Shown here in pieces: positions 22,469-35,379 of a stretch of 64,000 bases of DNA. A program made the position numbers and the translations under genes. The notes under the pieces were generated by a model. It was not told the DNA's origin. It did not search any database and saw only the letters and a program-made list of their open reading frames with translations. Origin of the DNA: Cantharellus purpuraceus (taxonomy: Eukaryota > Basidiomycota > Agaricomycetes > Cantharellales > Hydnaceae); the NCBI GenBank assembly GCA_025174535.1, contig JALBUN010000003.1:124001-188000 (forward strand), given 5' to 3'. Each line of letters begins with the position of its first letter. Within the stretch, counting starts at the first letter, position 1.

Positions 22469-25348
22469 GATAGGGGCCGCCTACATTTTCTGTAGGTAGA
22501 AGGTAGGCTGCCGGTGTAATGTGAACCTTCGCTTCGGCCACATCCCATGGGGGTACTTTCATTGCCTTAGGAATCTGCATAAATCTTTCCCTTGTTTTGT
22601 ACATGCTACTGCACTCGGAACCTCTCCCTCGCCTCCCTTGATGTGAACCATGGTACTACTCGACCTCAAATCTACAAGTCTCTACGCACTGTTTGGTGCT
22701 CTCATAGTATATCCACTTGTCATATGCGTGATCATAAACGCAAGGCCTGGTCGTATTCGAAAAGGTTCGGATATTCACAATTTCTTATCGGACACAGTCC
22801 TTTGTATACGAGCTGCGCAAACATCCTTGACGCAATTATCCTCATCAGGTGTATGCCATCCACCTGGTCCGCCAGCCAAGCTTATCGGAGGAAATGCAAA
22901 GGACATGCCTTCTCACCACGATTGGGAGACGTATGGCCGATGGGCTAAGGAGTACGGTCAGTAAATGTTAAGGTTTGGTAGAAACAACACTTCAATCACC
23001 CCTCAGGCCCTATAGTATACGTCAATGTGTATGGAAAGCATATGGTCATTCTCAACACTCTGGAAGTCGCCCAGGATCTTTGTGAAAGACGATCTTCGAT
23101 TTATTCTGATAGGATTGAATTCCAGATGCTTCACTTGTGAGTCCCTCCCCTCCCTATATATTAGGTCTAATTAGGTTCACGTTGATAAGGATGGGTTGGA
23201 ACTTCAATTTCGGATTGATGCGATACGGGGTATTCTGGCGACGACATCGTCGGATGTTCAACGAGAAATTTCATGCCAAGGCCTCGATGGCATACCGTCC
23301 AACCCATGTCAAACAAACCAAGTTATTCAGTCACTAGCCTAACAGGGGTGGTTGCTTACTCAGTGATACCGGCAGAACATTGCTTCGAAGCTATTACTAT
23401 TCTCCAGGGAAATTCCGTGATCATCTGAGATACCTAGCAGGTGCAACTATTTTGGAGGTAAATTATGTCTGAAAGGAGTCGTCCTTTTGAATATCCGCGG
23501 ACACTAGATCGTATACGGAATACAGGCTCGTCCTACAGGTGATCCCTTTATTGAGGTTGCAGAGCAGGCCATGGCAGGACTCAGTGCAGCCGGAAACCCA
23601 GGGACTTACCTCGTTGACACTATTCCAATATGTAAGTGCTATTTTGATATAATGCTTCATTCTTGCATGGCCTTTCAGTGAAGTACGTGCCTGAATGGAT
23701 GCCTGGAGCAGGCTTCAAGAAGAAAGCACGACACTGGAGAAATTTGACAGAATCAATGGGTGTGGCACCACTTACAGAGGTAAAGAAAGCTGTGGTGCGT
23801 AATGCGCTACCTGGTGCCCATACCGTGAGCAATAATAATACGTTTAGGAAGCTGGGACGGTAGCCACAGAATCAGTTGCCTTTTCTTTACTGGAAAAATT
23901 GGCCAATAAACACGATGATGCCCCCGCTGACGAGGAACAGGTCATTCGCAATACCACCGCTGTCGCATATGCCGCAGGAACCGATACGGTATGCTCGTCA
24001 GTAGACGTTCATCAAGCTGTGGTCGATGACCAACATATACAGACATTTGTGGCATTGTCCACATTCATGTTAGCGATGATTCTTTATCCCCAAGTCCAAA
24101 AGAAGGCACAGGCAGAACTTGATTCAGTCCTTGGTATGGATCGTCTTCCCGATTTTGACGATCGCAAGAATCTTCCCTATATCAGCGCAATACACAAAGA
24201 AGTACACAGATGGCATCCAACACTTCCATTGGGCGTGGCACATCGATCAACACGAGATGATGGTAGGCCTTTCCACCGCTTATATTTTGACCGAATAGCC
24301 TCCTAATGCGCTACCAAGTGTATGGAAATTATTTCATCCCAGGGGGAAGCACTGTCCTCATAAATGCCTGGTATGTCTGCGCTGCGTTATCTAGAGACAG
24401 TTTGAACGAGCATTGTTTCGAGGTCGATACTTCGCGACGAGAAAGTATATGGTCCAAGGACTGACGAATTTGAGCCTGAACGATTCCTGCGAGGGGACAT
24501 TATCGATCCGGTCTCACATTTTGGTTTGGGACGACGGTGTGGCTCCTTGAAGATTCCTGTCATGATGAGATCTGTCCTGACTTCAGCTGCAGCATCTGTC
24601 CCGGCCGTTATGTGGCGGACAACTCGGTGTGGTTGGCCATTGCATCTATTCTCTATGCATATGATATCTCTCCAGCGAGAGACGAGGGTGGGAAGGAAAT
24701 ACCAGCCGACATCAGATATGTGTCTGGCTTGATATCGTGCGTCTCTGCCTTTTTTAAGTATAAGGGGACTCACGCTGGTTTCAGGGGACCCGAGCGTTTC
24801 CCGTGCTCTATCGTCCCGAGATCTGCGCGCGTAACAAGTTTAATACTGGAGAATAACGACAGTTGAACTGACTCAATTTGGACATCTCATTGTGAACCAT
24901 GACATTCTATACCTGTCGAAACTGCGAAAATACATCTTGCTCATTTGTCCTTCAAAAATGTTTTGCTGACTTGAGGAGTGGGTGGTGGACAGGGTGGATG
25001 TGGACAATGTGTAGATGCTTGAGGAGTAAGTTTGCAACATTTTTGCACGGTAGCGGCATGACATATGTATCATGGACATGAATGGATTTTTTTGTTTTGT
25101 TTCGAGCACCAACAATTGATGTACTATGATAATGATCGTCAGATAGGCCGTCACGATCGGATGTCATTCAAGTTGTATCCATTACCTTATCCTCGGCTTC
25201 GACATTGAGAGTAACTCTACTTCCCTTATGCTTCAGCACCTTCTTTGTAGTAGTTGGGTGTTCTTTCTCGAAGTTGGTCTCGCGTGGCATTGCATTGATC
25301 TATCGCCAGCCTTCGCGAGCCGCCAAAGAGCATTGATCGAGCTGTAAA
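22469..25348 (+). repeat. left arm of a 2.8-kb inverted duplication (P450 locus)
   Basis: This segment matches the reverse complement of 60347-63133 throughout, including introns, about 180 bp of 5' flank and about 480 bp of 3' flank. The two diverge by many substitutions and small indels, roughly a tenth of positions where I compared them. The copied unit is therefore genomic DNA rather than a retrocopy. Confidence 0.88.
22650..24866 (+). CDS. cytochrome P450 monooxygenase, left copy
   Basis: Thirteen exons give one frame of 519 codons plus stop: 22650-22764, 22849-22956, 23007-23136, 23190-23321, 23376-23457, 23508-23631, 23679-23794, 23848-23988, 24043-24262, 24319-24370, 24423-24536, 24593-24736, 24785-24866. 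The N-terminus is a membrane anchor followed by the Pro hinge HPPGPPAK. C-helix WRRHRR, I-helix AGTDTT (split by an intron), K-helix EVHR, EPERF and the heme loop FGLGRRICPG (completed only by splicing 24537-24592) are all present. It should be an ER-bound heme-thiolate oxygenase resembling fungal OrdA-type multi-intron P450s; the substrate is unknown. Compared with the right copy it has unusual replacements just before the C-helix (YGVFW for YGERW, LMR for FMP), which may mean relaxed selection. Confidence 0.85.
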
Positions 25349-26005
25349 TGCTCTTTCTTTATCTGTAAGAAATATACATATATTTCGTCAAATTTCCCCG
25401 ACCCCCTAGCAGCTCGTCTGCGCGAGATTCGGGTTCAGGAATCTACGCCCCGTAGCCTATTGACACGACCGCCATTGGCACCAGTGCCATCTAAACACGA
25501 AGTAGAATGCGACCCGTTATAGTGATTATATAAAACATTTTGAACACCTAGAATGCTCCCCAAGAGTCACCAAGCAATCTGCGGCAATCCGGAGTGAATT
25601 TGATTTGCAACAGTTGCGGTTGCGGAGTTTTGTGTTAGACGCCGGGGTTGGTCCATTACTACACGCTGCTGACTCATTCCATGTCGAGTCGCTGAAACTC
25701 GTGATAGCTAATAGGATTTCCTATCCTCGACGTGCTCTCCTACCTACGACTTGTTTTGCTGTTCCATCTTTTCCATTCTTGAAAGCCCTGCTACCTGAGG
25801 ACCCACCGTCGGTGATAACCACCTATATCAAATTATTTAGGTTGCGAGGGCTGGCGGCTGTTGTTCCCCATCTGTTCCTCTCCAGGTCTACTCAGGATCT
25901 CAACTATCAGTGATTTATAAGGTGAGTACTGCTCAAATTTTATAAAATAACACGCCCTAACCGTCCATTCAAACCGGAAATTTATGAATATCAGGGGTAG
26001 TTTAT
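24867..26005. other. intergenic: P450 3' flank and NPR2 upstream region
   Basis: The first 480 bp belong to the inverted duplication. The rest contains an unsupported 102-codon ORF (25605-25913). An AT-rich segment (near 25525-25540, ATTATATAAAAC) lies about 470 bp before the NPR2 start. Confidence 0.4.
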
Positions 26006-28439
26006 ATGTCGTCTGATCGCGATACGTTCCTTCCCCATATTGAGTCTGTTTTTTATGCCACCTTCCACGAGACCAGAGGGTCACAAATTTTGTATCAAGT
26101 GCCAGAGGGATTAATATCTCAAGTGAGCACCACTGGCAATTCGTCGACCAACCATACGTCCCGAAACCACAATAGCTTCCAACTCCCGGCGCGAGGACAT
26201 GTCGAATCGTCTTCATCTAACAACTCGATGCCATCTGTCTGCGCAGCGACAGTCTCTACCCCGTCGACTTCTACCACAAGCCTCTCAACAAGTGAATTTG
26301 GTAAAACTACCGAATCTCCAAAACGTATACATCGGGCATCAAATGGCAGTTCTGTTTCGACGCTAGACATTTCCTCCTCCCCCTCCCCTACGTCTTATCG
26401 ATCTCCGCAACAACTTCGCCATCTCCAGCCTTACGCCACATCCAATTCTCATAAATCTGTTTCCTCTCATTCAATTTCCGGACCGACACCTCTTCTCGAT
26501 TTCTCTGACATATCCCACTTCGTAATTCCTACTCAGGACATGTGCGGTAGGCTGGTCATTTGTGCGACACAAAGGCACCGGGTAATTGGGTTTCCTGTGT
26601 GCCTGGAGGCAGCCAAGTACAAGCGGGTCCACTTTAGATACAATCTCTGCTTTGTTTTCGAGAGAACTGCTGATCTCAGCTGCTATGAGCCTGTGGTGCG
26701 GAAAATTGCTCGCGTGCTCATGGCTTGTGAGGTAGATTGTACAGTTCGCTTCAGACTCCGAGCCACTGATTGTTCTACATCACAGGAAGAGTCTTCTTTC
26801 CTCTCAGACCCGAATACAGCCTCACAGATACATCCCATCCTCGAGCAACTGTATGAAGATCTGAACTCATATCACGAAACATCTATCATCATTGACCAAT
26901 TCAATTCTATCGAACTTAAACTCTTTCCCTTTTATCCTAATCCACCCGATGTGAATGATTGGACCGTTCCACTCGCCCTGATCAACATTCCCAAGCGAAC
27001 GGAAGCCAACTGGGACCTCACAATGGCAAAGGTGAGAATGAAAATTATGTCCCTGGTGTGTTTCCTGTAACGGTTTATTCGTAGGTGTGTAAACACATTG
27101 ATGGCGTTAACCATGTCAGCAGAATTGCGAATTTGGCCGATTGCGATCTTGAGCTAACACGCCAAGCCATCTCTCATCTCCTGTAAGCCGAGCCTGTTCA
27201 AAGGGAAGCATTCTGATGGTTTCACTTTTTTTTCAGATATTATCAGTGTATAATGACCATCGACACCTTCCAATATAGCAATATTTATACGCTAGAGCGG
27301 TCCTTCCAGTGGCTTGCGGATGATCCGAGCGTCAAGGATGAGTGCGGACCGTACGTCACTTTACCCGGTCCGTGTATTCCAGTCATATCCTCCATTTAGT
27401 CCCTTCCTAATTCCCATATATCGTCAGGCTTTGACATTCCAGGCTGGTCTCACTTTCTGTTCTTATATTCGCGACTCAAGCCTGGACGGACCGTCTTCGA
27501 ATGGGAGCAAGAGCACAATGTCCGTGAACAAGGAATAGATGTACGACGTTTCATGAGCTTTGGTGTCATTAAAGTAAGTTTGTCACAACCATTTTCCCAC
27601 ACTTTTGGCCCAATCCTCATAAATCCAATAGGGCTTTCTGCGACGAATCCATCGTTGGCCCATCCTCATGCCAGAAAAGCCTCAGGAAAATGGGGTTTCT
27701 GTAGATTCCAGGTTGGTCACAGGAAGAAAGAGAGGGAAGAGTCTTAGCAACGCAACATCCCCAAAATCAAATGACAAAACAGCTACAGCAGATATGAAAC
27801 GAGGTCAAGCTCACTTTTTTTGAGGTTCTTCTTGATATTGATTACCTATCGATTGTTACAGAACGCTCCCACTCTCAGTCCCAAACTCAGATGCCCACAC
27901 ACTCACGATCGGTACGCAAGTTGACCGAGGCAGAAGAGTATGCGCGCTCTGTCCAGCTTCGAGAACTCGAGGCGTCCTCTCTAGGAAGCGAGGTAGGACC
28001 CCGGCGCCAACGTTCAGTCAGTGGCATCAACCCGGACGTTTTAGAGTCGCGGCGTACCTCCATGGGAGATGTGCCACAGTTGAGACGCCAAGCCTCAGGC
28101 CCGCTGACGCCTGTTGCCGCGGGCACACCTCATCATTTTTCCAAAATGCCTCCTGGGAGCGGGCCTGATACACGTAGGGCCTCACAGTTTCGACCCGCCC
28201 AGTACCGCACGTCGCCTTCGCCAGACACTGGGAGTTACACACACCAATCGTATGTGAACCCGGTGAACTTTACGTCGTATCCTCATGAGTTGGCCGGATT
28301 TTTGGACGGGACGCATCACACGGATGAATTGGCGACACATTTTGAGGTGGGCTGGCCAGTGCTTGAAAAGTGGCTCGTTGCTCTTGGAGAAGGGCAAGGG
28401 AATGGTGATTTTGGACGAGTGGCAATTATGTATAGATAG
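26006..28439 (+). CDS. NPR2: nitrogen permease regulator 2 (NPR2/NPRL2), GATOR1/SEACIT subunit
   Basis: Six exons (26006-27031, 27085-27182, 27237-27367, 27428-27573, 27632-27803, 27862-28439) give 716 codons in one frame. The N-terminus (IESVFYATFHETRGSQILYQ) is the longin-like start of NPR2. The blocks GRLVICATQRHRVIGFPVCL, a conserved middle region, YYQCIMTIDTFQYSNIY, YSRLKPG, GIDVRRFMSFGVIKGFLRR and the closing GTHHTDELATHFEVGW ... VAIMYR follow the family order. Two Ser-rich low-complexity insertions (about residues 50-165 and 490-640) lengthen it over yeast NPR2. With NPR3 and Iml1 it restrains TORC1 at the vacuole when amino acids are short. It is convergent with the mannosyltransferase gene. 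Confidence 0.93.
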
Positions 28440-28952
28440 CATCCCGTTGACGAATTGTTCACATTTCTTGTACAATTATGCACATGTACACTAGGTCCCT
28501 ATTATGCTACCAAGATATTCTAGGAGGTCGAGTTAAATGCTCTGTTCCAAATGCGGACACCCCCAACCTCCTCTTTTAAATTTAGGGAGACTATTTTTCA
28601 CCGAAATTTAAGAGTCCAGCAGACTTCCCCACAGTGGTTCAGCCGTGAAAATCCTGGTGCTCTTCTCTATACATATTACACCAGCGTAGACTGATATTCA
28701 TAACTGCCGCCAAGCCTGATTAATCTGCAGTGCTTACTCGCGCTGAGAATTTTTGAATGTCACGCCGCGTTGTGCTCAAAAATGGCAAAAGGTACTGGCG
28801 GACTCGACGTCAGACTTTCGGTTATCGAAGAGGAAAATAATAAAGTAATGCTAGTACTACAAACGACAATATCATGCAACCAACTATAGCGTCTATGCGA
28901 ATCTAGATGTAGCTATTCTAAACGATTCGTTGGAGTTGATTCCGAGACTGAC
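28440..28952. other. convergent 3' region between NPR2 and the mannosyltransferase gene
   Basis: About 510 bp without an ORF. It should hold both 3' UTRs and poly(A) sites; an AATAAA-like stretch (AATAATAAAG) lies near 28836. Confidence 0.5.
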
Positions 28953-31012
28953 TTAAAAGCCCTTCCCGCTCGGCTGAAACCCTAGGTCGTACATCACCCG
29001 CTCAAAGTCTTTGAGTCGATCGTCGTCTCCCCATTGCACAATCTAGCATGATACGTCAATGACACAAACGCAAAACCTGCGACATCACTGACCTGCAGCG
29101 GAGACTGATCCCAATCGATGCCTAGACGATTTGGTTGCGACACAAGCTTCTCGTCATCTCCGCTCTTTACGATTCGCTTCGGCCGTGGCGCCGTTGCTGG
29201 CGCCGGATCTACCCAATTCATGTCGATACAAAACGCAGAGTTGCCTCCCCCGTGGAAGAACGGCCGGATTCCGCGCTCGAGCGCTGCACGCCTCCGCACC
29301 TCGTCTGATCCAGGATAAATAGTCCATCCCTCGTCGTCTGCGTTTGCCAGCATGTCCGCCTCGACATCATTAGCCCCGCGCACCAATGGATCCGGATACG
29401 GCACGTGAGACCTCCCCATCTCCGTATTGTGCCATTGTAGGGGAGTGTTAGAAGGGAAAGCAGTGAGTTGTTTAGTACGTCCCCATGTGAAACCCAAGAA
29501 GACACCCGATGGTATCTGCTTCAAGAGGTTGTAGTGGATGAACATGGGCCGACCTGCATGGTCGTACTGCTGCATCGTGTGTGCGCAGAAGTCCCCCGAC
29601 ATTGTTCCTCGAGGAAGTCCTCCACCGCCGACGTACCTCCCAGGGAGTGCCCACCGCTTTCGCAGGGCCAGCATCGCGAATCTGAGAGTAATGTTTGAAT
29701 ATGCTGGGATATGAAGGTTGCATGAACATACCGGAAGACATCCTTATCGCCGTCGCTGAAGTAGAACCAGTACTGCCAGTCCGTGAGCATGTATAGAGAA
29801 AGTAGCATTGCATCGAGGTGACGCCGTTTATCGATAACGATCTGACCGGCCTCTTGTTCCCACTCGTCGCGGCACTGCACGCCAATGATGTGCCAAATTG
29901 GGTTACTAGCCGAGGTCTTCCAGTAGTCGGGGGCAAAGTACACACCGAGGCGCTTGTAATTCGGGGCATCGAATAGTAACTCGGGGTTTGCGGCTGGGAG
30001 GTTGTCTGAGTCGAAGTAGATGACCTCTGCCCACTCGCTTTCAACAATGCTTTGAGCCTTGAGTTGATAGTTTTTCTCCCGTGTGGGATCGCGATCCCGA
30101 CCCGTGGCCTCGACGAGTTTCGCATTGAGCTCCTTCAATTCTGACACTAAAGGAGAGTTGGGATCTGGGCGTTCGGACGGGAAGTGGAATATGGCTGCTG
30201 GAAGGTCACAATGAAAGTGTCTGCGGATGAGCCGGAGCGTGACCACCACACGAGAGAGTGTGTCCTAGAGGACTAGTTTAGAGTTAAAAGGATATCAAGG
30301 CGGAACGACTGACGGCGTTTCCGGCGGTGAACACGATCCCACGGCCGTTGCCGATGAGGCCGCGCCCACCTTGTGAGATGTGGCGAGAGGTAAAGGCACC
30401 CGCCGCCTTTTTCTCCTCGAGAAAGCGAGCCATGCGTTCTCGATGTTGGATAACAGCTGTGGAATTGAGACCAGCCCAGATAAGCGAGCTCTTGGCGAGC
30501 AAATCCTTGTTATGATTCGGCACCACGTTCGAACATGTCTGTACGGCTATGAGAGGTGCACAGAGGGAATCAGGAGTGTGATTCTCACCTGAAGGTTCCA
30601 ATTGACAAAGTCCGCAGGCTCCCAGCCTATCCCTGGCGCATTCCGGAAAGCATCTAAACGTTCCTCAAGCGTTGCGTCTAGTGGTAGTGGGTGTAGATGT
30701 GTTGGTGGCACTTCAGCTGGGCCACGTATCGAAGGATTAGGTCGGGGAAGAGCACTTGATAAGCAATATCGTTGAAGTGGCGACTGCGACTAGGCTGAAG
30801 TCAGACAACGACCATATACATCCTGCCATGGTGCTCACACGATAAAGAAGAGTTGACACGACCAGCGTGGATAGCACTGCCGCCAGAAACAAAACTAGAA
30901 AGCGTTTTGTAGGACCTCCCGCGAAAAGCTTTAAAGGTTGTAAGCTGTACTGGAGAAACGAAGGTGAGGAGGTCCCTTTGTACAGTGGGAGGTGGGGTGA
31001 ACCAGGAGTCAT
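28953..31012 (-). CDS. GT71 (MNN1/MNN2-type) alpha-mannosyltransferase, Golgi
   Basis: Six exons read leftward (31012-30839, 30783-30589, 30538-30314, 30264-29732, 29681-29093, 29042-28953) give 601 codons in one frame. Residues about 37-57 (RFLVLFLAAVLSTLVVSTLLY) form a single N-terminal membrane anchor, typical of type II Golgi enzymes. The catalytic part has the donor/metal motif VIYFDSDN, then IWHIIGVQCRDEWEQEAGQ, DKRRHLDAMLLSLYML and GDKDVFRFAMLALRKRW, the signature order of the mannosyltransferase 3 (GT71) family. It should extend N- or O-linked mannans from GDP-mannose in the Golgi lumen. The start at 31012 is chosen because the anchor follows directly. Exact linkage cannot be read from the sequence. 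Confidence 0.87.
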
Positions 31013-34000
31013 AAGGAGATCAGTGGAGCAATGCAGGGAAGAAAGGCGATCAAAATGGCAAGATCGGGTAGATCCACGGTCAAAGTTAACGTGCTATTCG
31101 TTGTTGTAGTGGTTATAGCACAAGGAGATCCATCATGATGAGACCGCTCCTACTTCTTGCCAATACCCGGCGTGCCAGCTGCGGCGACAGTGCTAAACTT
31201 CTAACCGTTGACGTAGCTTATGACGGAGTTCCAATTTGATATTCTGGGAACCCGCCAACGTCAAACGTCGGCTTCACCAAGCAACGTTCAATTTCTTGCT
31301 GACTTTGATATTCTCATAGTCTATCTTTGTCTTTCTCGCGCTTCACTCTGAAGTGAGTTTTCATTCGTTGACCCAACCCTCGCCAAGAACCCTTGAGTTA
31401 ATACCGTACAACAGTAGCATCGGTCAGTTCACGACTATCATCTACATTCCAGAGGTAGCTTGAATAATTCCGTATTGCCTACAGCATCGTTACCTGAATG
31501 TGCCAGCTCGTTGCCAGCTGGGCTCTGTCAGCTGGCGCCTGCAAGCTATCGGCAATTACCATTTCGGTCGAGCACTTCATTCTTCTTGATCAGCAAGATA
31601 TGATTGCTGGTGGTTCTCACTGATCACAGGACCTGGTCGACTCGGACCGTCGACGGATTGTTTGTCACTGGCCGCAAACCCTCAACAGCCATACCAGTTT
31701 AAACATGCGCGGCATCCCATATGCTAGTCATTTTGTCGAGTGCGGAGATCAGGGTATTTTGAAAGTCGCCGCTGAAACCACTAATAAATTCATACTAAAT
31801 AGTGTTCACGCCATATGTCAAGCATGTGTGTTGTCACATGGGGTAAGTCACTCCCCGAGTTCTGAGTCCGACAACCCCAATGCACGACATTGAAGTGGAT
31901 GTCAAAGCTGACATCCAACATAATAGAGACACAAGCATCTCCTCACCGTGCTTTTCATTGTGTTACACAGGACTTAATGGTTACCCTGTTTCTTTCGAAG
32001 ATAAGACATTTGGCGGAGAACTGGGTTATCAGGCTTTCCTTTTGAAAATGGAACAGCCATATATAGTCTTGATGACCTCAAAATACGCGGCGTTTGCTTC
32101 CCAGGTCGAGGCACTTATGTGAACGCGCTCGTGGCTCGCGATTCAATTACGGCTATCGAGGGGCCCTCCATCTATGTGGATCGGTCACTACTTTCGGTGA
32201 AGTTCTTCGTTGTTCATGCTTGTGCTTGCATTGGCCTCCTGCTGCTGTCTCATTTTCAATCTCTTTCAATGGTTCTGGCTTCGAGGTGAGGCATACTCTA
32301 TATTAGATCCACCTTGCCAGTACGCGCATTTTCAAGCAAAGGTAATTGGAACCTCTTAATTTTGTGTCTTGCGCAAGCAGCTAACTCTGTCCATTTACCT
32401 GGAATTTGTTTCGTGCTATCATTCTGTGCTCGTCAATGCTGGTGTCTTACTCAAGTATTCCCTCGCGGTCTTCGAACCAGCAGGAGAGAATTCTAGGCTG
32501 TGTCGACCCAATTTACGCCAGATGGAGATCGGTTCTCTCGAGGTCTGTTGACATAGCTGCTTATAGATGCAAGGACCAGGGTGCCTTCCAAGTTTAAGGG
32601 ACACAGCTGTATTTCCCAGGATATGCTGCGAATGCCGGGACTATTGGGATTACTTACGTAAATTATCTGTTTGCTCGCTGGTTAGCGTGCGATTATCAAC
32701 AGGCTCTTCTATACAGTGAAGTCCCCAGTTCCGGGAGTGACGCTCCCTGTTCAGTCATCCGTCTGTACCTCCGTCAGTTGACGAGACGATAAAGTTGGTG
32801 TAATGGCATCAATTTAATCGTCTCGCCTAGCCCGGGTTGCTGTTGTAGCAAGCGAGAACATCTGCTGCAAGAATGGGTGGTGTGACCGCTCATCTCTGGG
32901 CACATGCTGCACAAGTGAATCCGGAACCACTCAATGCCTTAAATGTACGTGTTGTCAGAAACGTAAATAGCTAAGGTGACTGATATCTACTAGTGTACCT
33001 CGTGAGCATTCAATTCTCCTCAGTTGTGAGTGAGGCTTACGTGTGGGCGCATGGGCATTCATACTAAGTTCATCCGCTTGGCTGTCCTGCCCAGATCGAC
33101 GGCCCAGCTCAACTCACCACACATGGTGCCCATCCCAACACGGGGCAATTTCCGTACCTCAGGTGTCCAGCGTGGTCAACATATCCATCAAGGTGCAAAG
33201 TCGGACCTGGTGACGCAATATCAATGAAAGAGAGAGGTACTTAACGCCAGAATCATATGTTATTGCCAATCGCACACAGACGTGGCCGTATTGGTAGCTG
33301 CGGTAGAGGTAGTGGTTGCAAATTGGGCTTGTAGCTGATGCATACGTTACGAGCGCCACCACACAATGGTACACAGACTCGCTATACAACTTTTGATGAA
33401 GGGATCATACCGCATGTGATTAGTGACATGCGGACAATGATATGATCGCTTGGCGAGACACGTCGGCGGTCGGCGAACATAATGGATACTCCTGATATTC
33501 GTGGTGAGCTTCCCCTGCTGTGTTTGTACATCATCTCGAGGCAAACGCACAATAGGAAAAGCAGTGGACAATGCATAATTTGGGAACCCAAAGTGGAGTG
33601 CGTTGTTTGTTGAGTCTACCCTGGCTTATTCAAATGGAAGAAGCGTTGGGTCTATTTACTTAGAACTTGGATGAACCACTGAGAATCCCCAATGGCGATT
33701 CCCGAGATTAATAATATGGCAGTAATAACAAGACTCAAGAGGATGAGGGCCATAGCAATCGGTGAAAAGCCTTGATCTAATACATATTTGCCAAAACTAT
33801 CAATTCCCAATGTCCAACCACGCTGGCGCCGCAACCCGAGTCAGAATTACAGTAAGGTAGTCACACAGGGGACACTTATCATTTCTAGGAGTTTAGTCCA
33901 TAGCGCCTACTGTTGCACCTCGTTTGTCGTCTTCAAGCCAATGATCTGCATCTCGTTGACTGATTGAATGTTCTCATCAGAGGGATTATCCTCTGGAAAA

Positions 34001-35379
34001 GCCATGACAACCCTTTTAGCAGGTGAATGTATTCGTGTTCCATGTCTCAGTAAAGTATCCTAATGAAATCCAAGGAAAAAACATTCTCACTGAAACCGTG
34101 CGCGGGACGGCAAGTAGTAGCAACACGTTTACGATAAGCTGCCAACGGTGTGAGTGCGTCCTGGATGGCCCATTACACCCTTCGTGAAGACTCCCGCGCT
34201 GTCTTGTACTTTATACCAAGCTCACTACGTAGCACCCGTGGACAGGTCCTCACCAACTCAGTCCCTCCGGCATCAGTGCTATCGACTGACACCTTTGTTA
34301 CCAGAAGGATGCATGCCGGATCACCACCCATTATACTGATCTCAATGTATGGCCTCGCGCCATCACCCTCCACCGCCTGTCTTACCTTACGCCCGGAGGT
34401 CGTCTTGCACAGCAGCGACTTCACCATGGAGTTCGCTCGTACATTCACGCGACTAAGTAAGCCTGTGTCGATTATTTAAGGCAAACATCAGCTATGCACT
34501 TTGGTTTTGAGCATTTATCTGTCGCTAAACTGCAGTGGCAGCATACGTGGAGTCTCTGTCGGGGTCGCCTTTAATTTCTGTACATCGATCCTACTCTAAG
34601 CCAAGCGGCGACTCGACCGAGACTAGCATTTATTGTACATTTCGATCTCAGCAAGGTGTAGCAAAGTGCAGCAAGTCGCAACGTTTCCATCCCTAGCCAC
34701 AAGGACGGCGGGCGTGGCATGCGAATATCGATACGGATCGATAGTCCCTACGATAATCCCTCCATGGACTCGGATTAATTGTCTTTCAGACATTTGTTAT
34801 AACTTTTCTGTGAAATGCGTCTCACTCTTTCTCTAGGAGTGCACCAGTCCAACGTCAGGGGTAAGTATTGATATATCCCACTGGAAAATCTAACTTTTGA
34901 AGGTTTCAGGCCATACTGTCGCGGAATATAGTTTCAAGGGTTTGCCGATCCATGAAAGAAAAATAACGGTTTCTGCACGAAGCCAGCAAAGGGAGATGTC
35001 ATCACGAATGTCCAATGCACAAGTGCTGCTTTGAAAGCAAAGCTGCATAGAAGAGACAAAGATTGCCTCTCTTTCATCAATGCATAGAATGACCCTGGAT
35101 CCAGGCATGATAGAGGGGAGTGAGACGAGGGAATGGCGAACTTGTCAATGGACGAGTTTTATGTGTACCTACTGGCTTTTAACATGCAAGCCTGTCAACA
35201 AGGTAGCAGGTTTCTCTCTAGATACTACCATAGCATCACAGTCAACCCACTTCATTAGGAATTGGGCTCGTAATACACCTCTATCTTCCTCTTAACTTGA
35301 AACTGGAAAGCATGCTTGAACGCATAAGCCGCTGTGGGGATAGTCCAAGTTTGAAACTCATTTGGGCCCACGTCAGGCT
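31013..35379. other. gene-poor stretch
   Basis: More than 4 kb with no convincing gene. The only weak candidate is a two-exon membrane protein at 33652-34005. Other ORFs (for example 31880-32122 and 34150-34479 with its antisense partner) lack recognisable motifs or exon structure. No transposon or RNA gene is evident. Confidence 0.5.
33652..34005 (-). CDS. possible small two-exon membrane protein
   Basis: A Met at 34005 begins a short acidic segment (PEDNPSDENIQ). About 90 bp later, after a plausible intron, a 50-residue frame ends at 33652 and contains one strong hydrophobic helix (IAMALILLSLVITAILLISG). This could be a small single-pass membrane protein. The splice junction is uncertain, no family is recognised and chance is possible. 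Confidence 0.2.

Noticed and set aside
22305..22604. 99-codon - strand ORF upstream of the left P450
   Set aside because: It lies mostly in the P450 5' flank; the counterpart in the right arm is interrupted and diverged, so there is no sign of coding constraint.
23299..23345. Apparent stop codon in the left P450 after the C-helix
   Set aside because: It falls inside a 54-bp intron (23322-23375); splicing there joins the frames and keeps the 519-codon total in phase in both copies.
25605..25913. 102-codon ORF upstream of NPR2
   Set aside because: No motif, no splice partner, and it sits in the probable promoter region.
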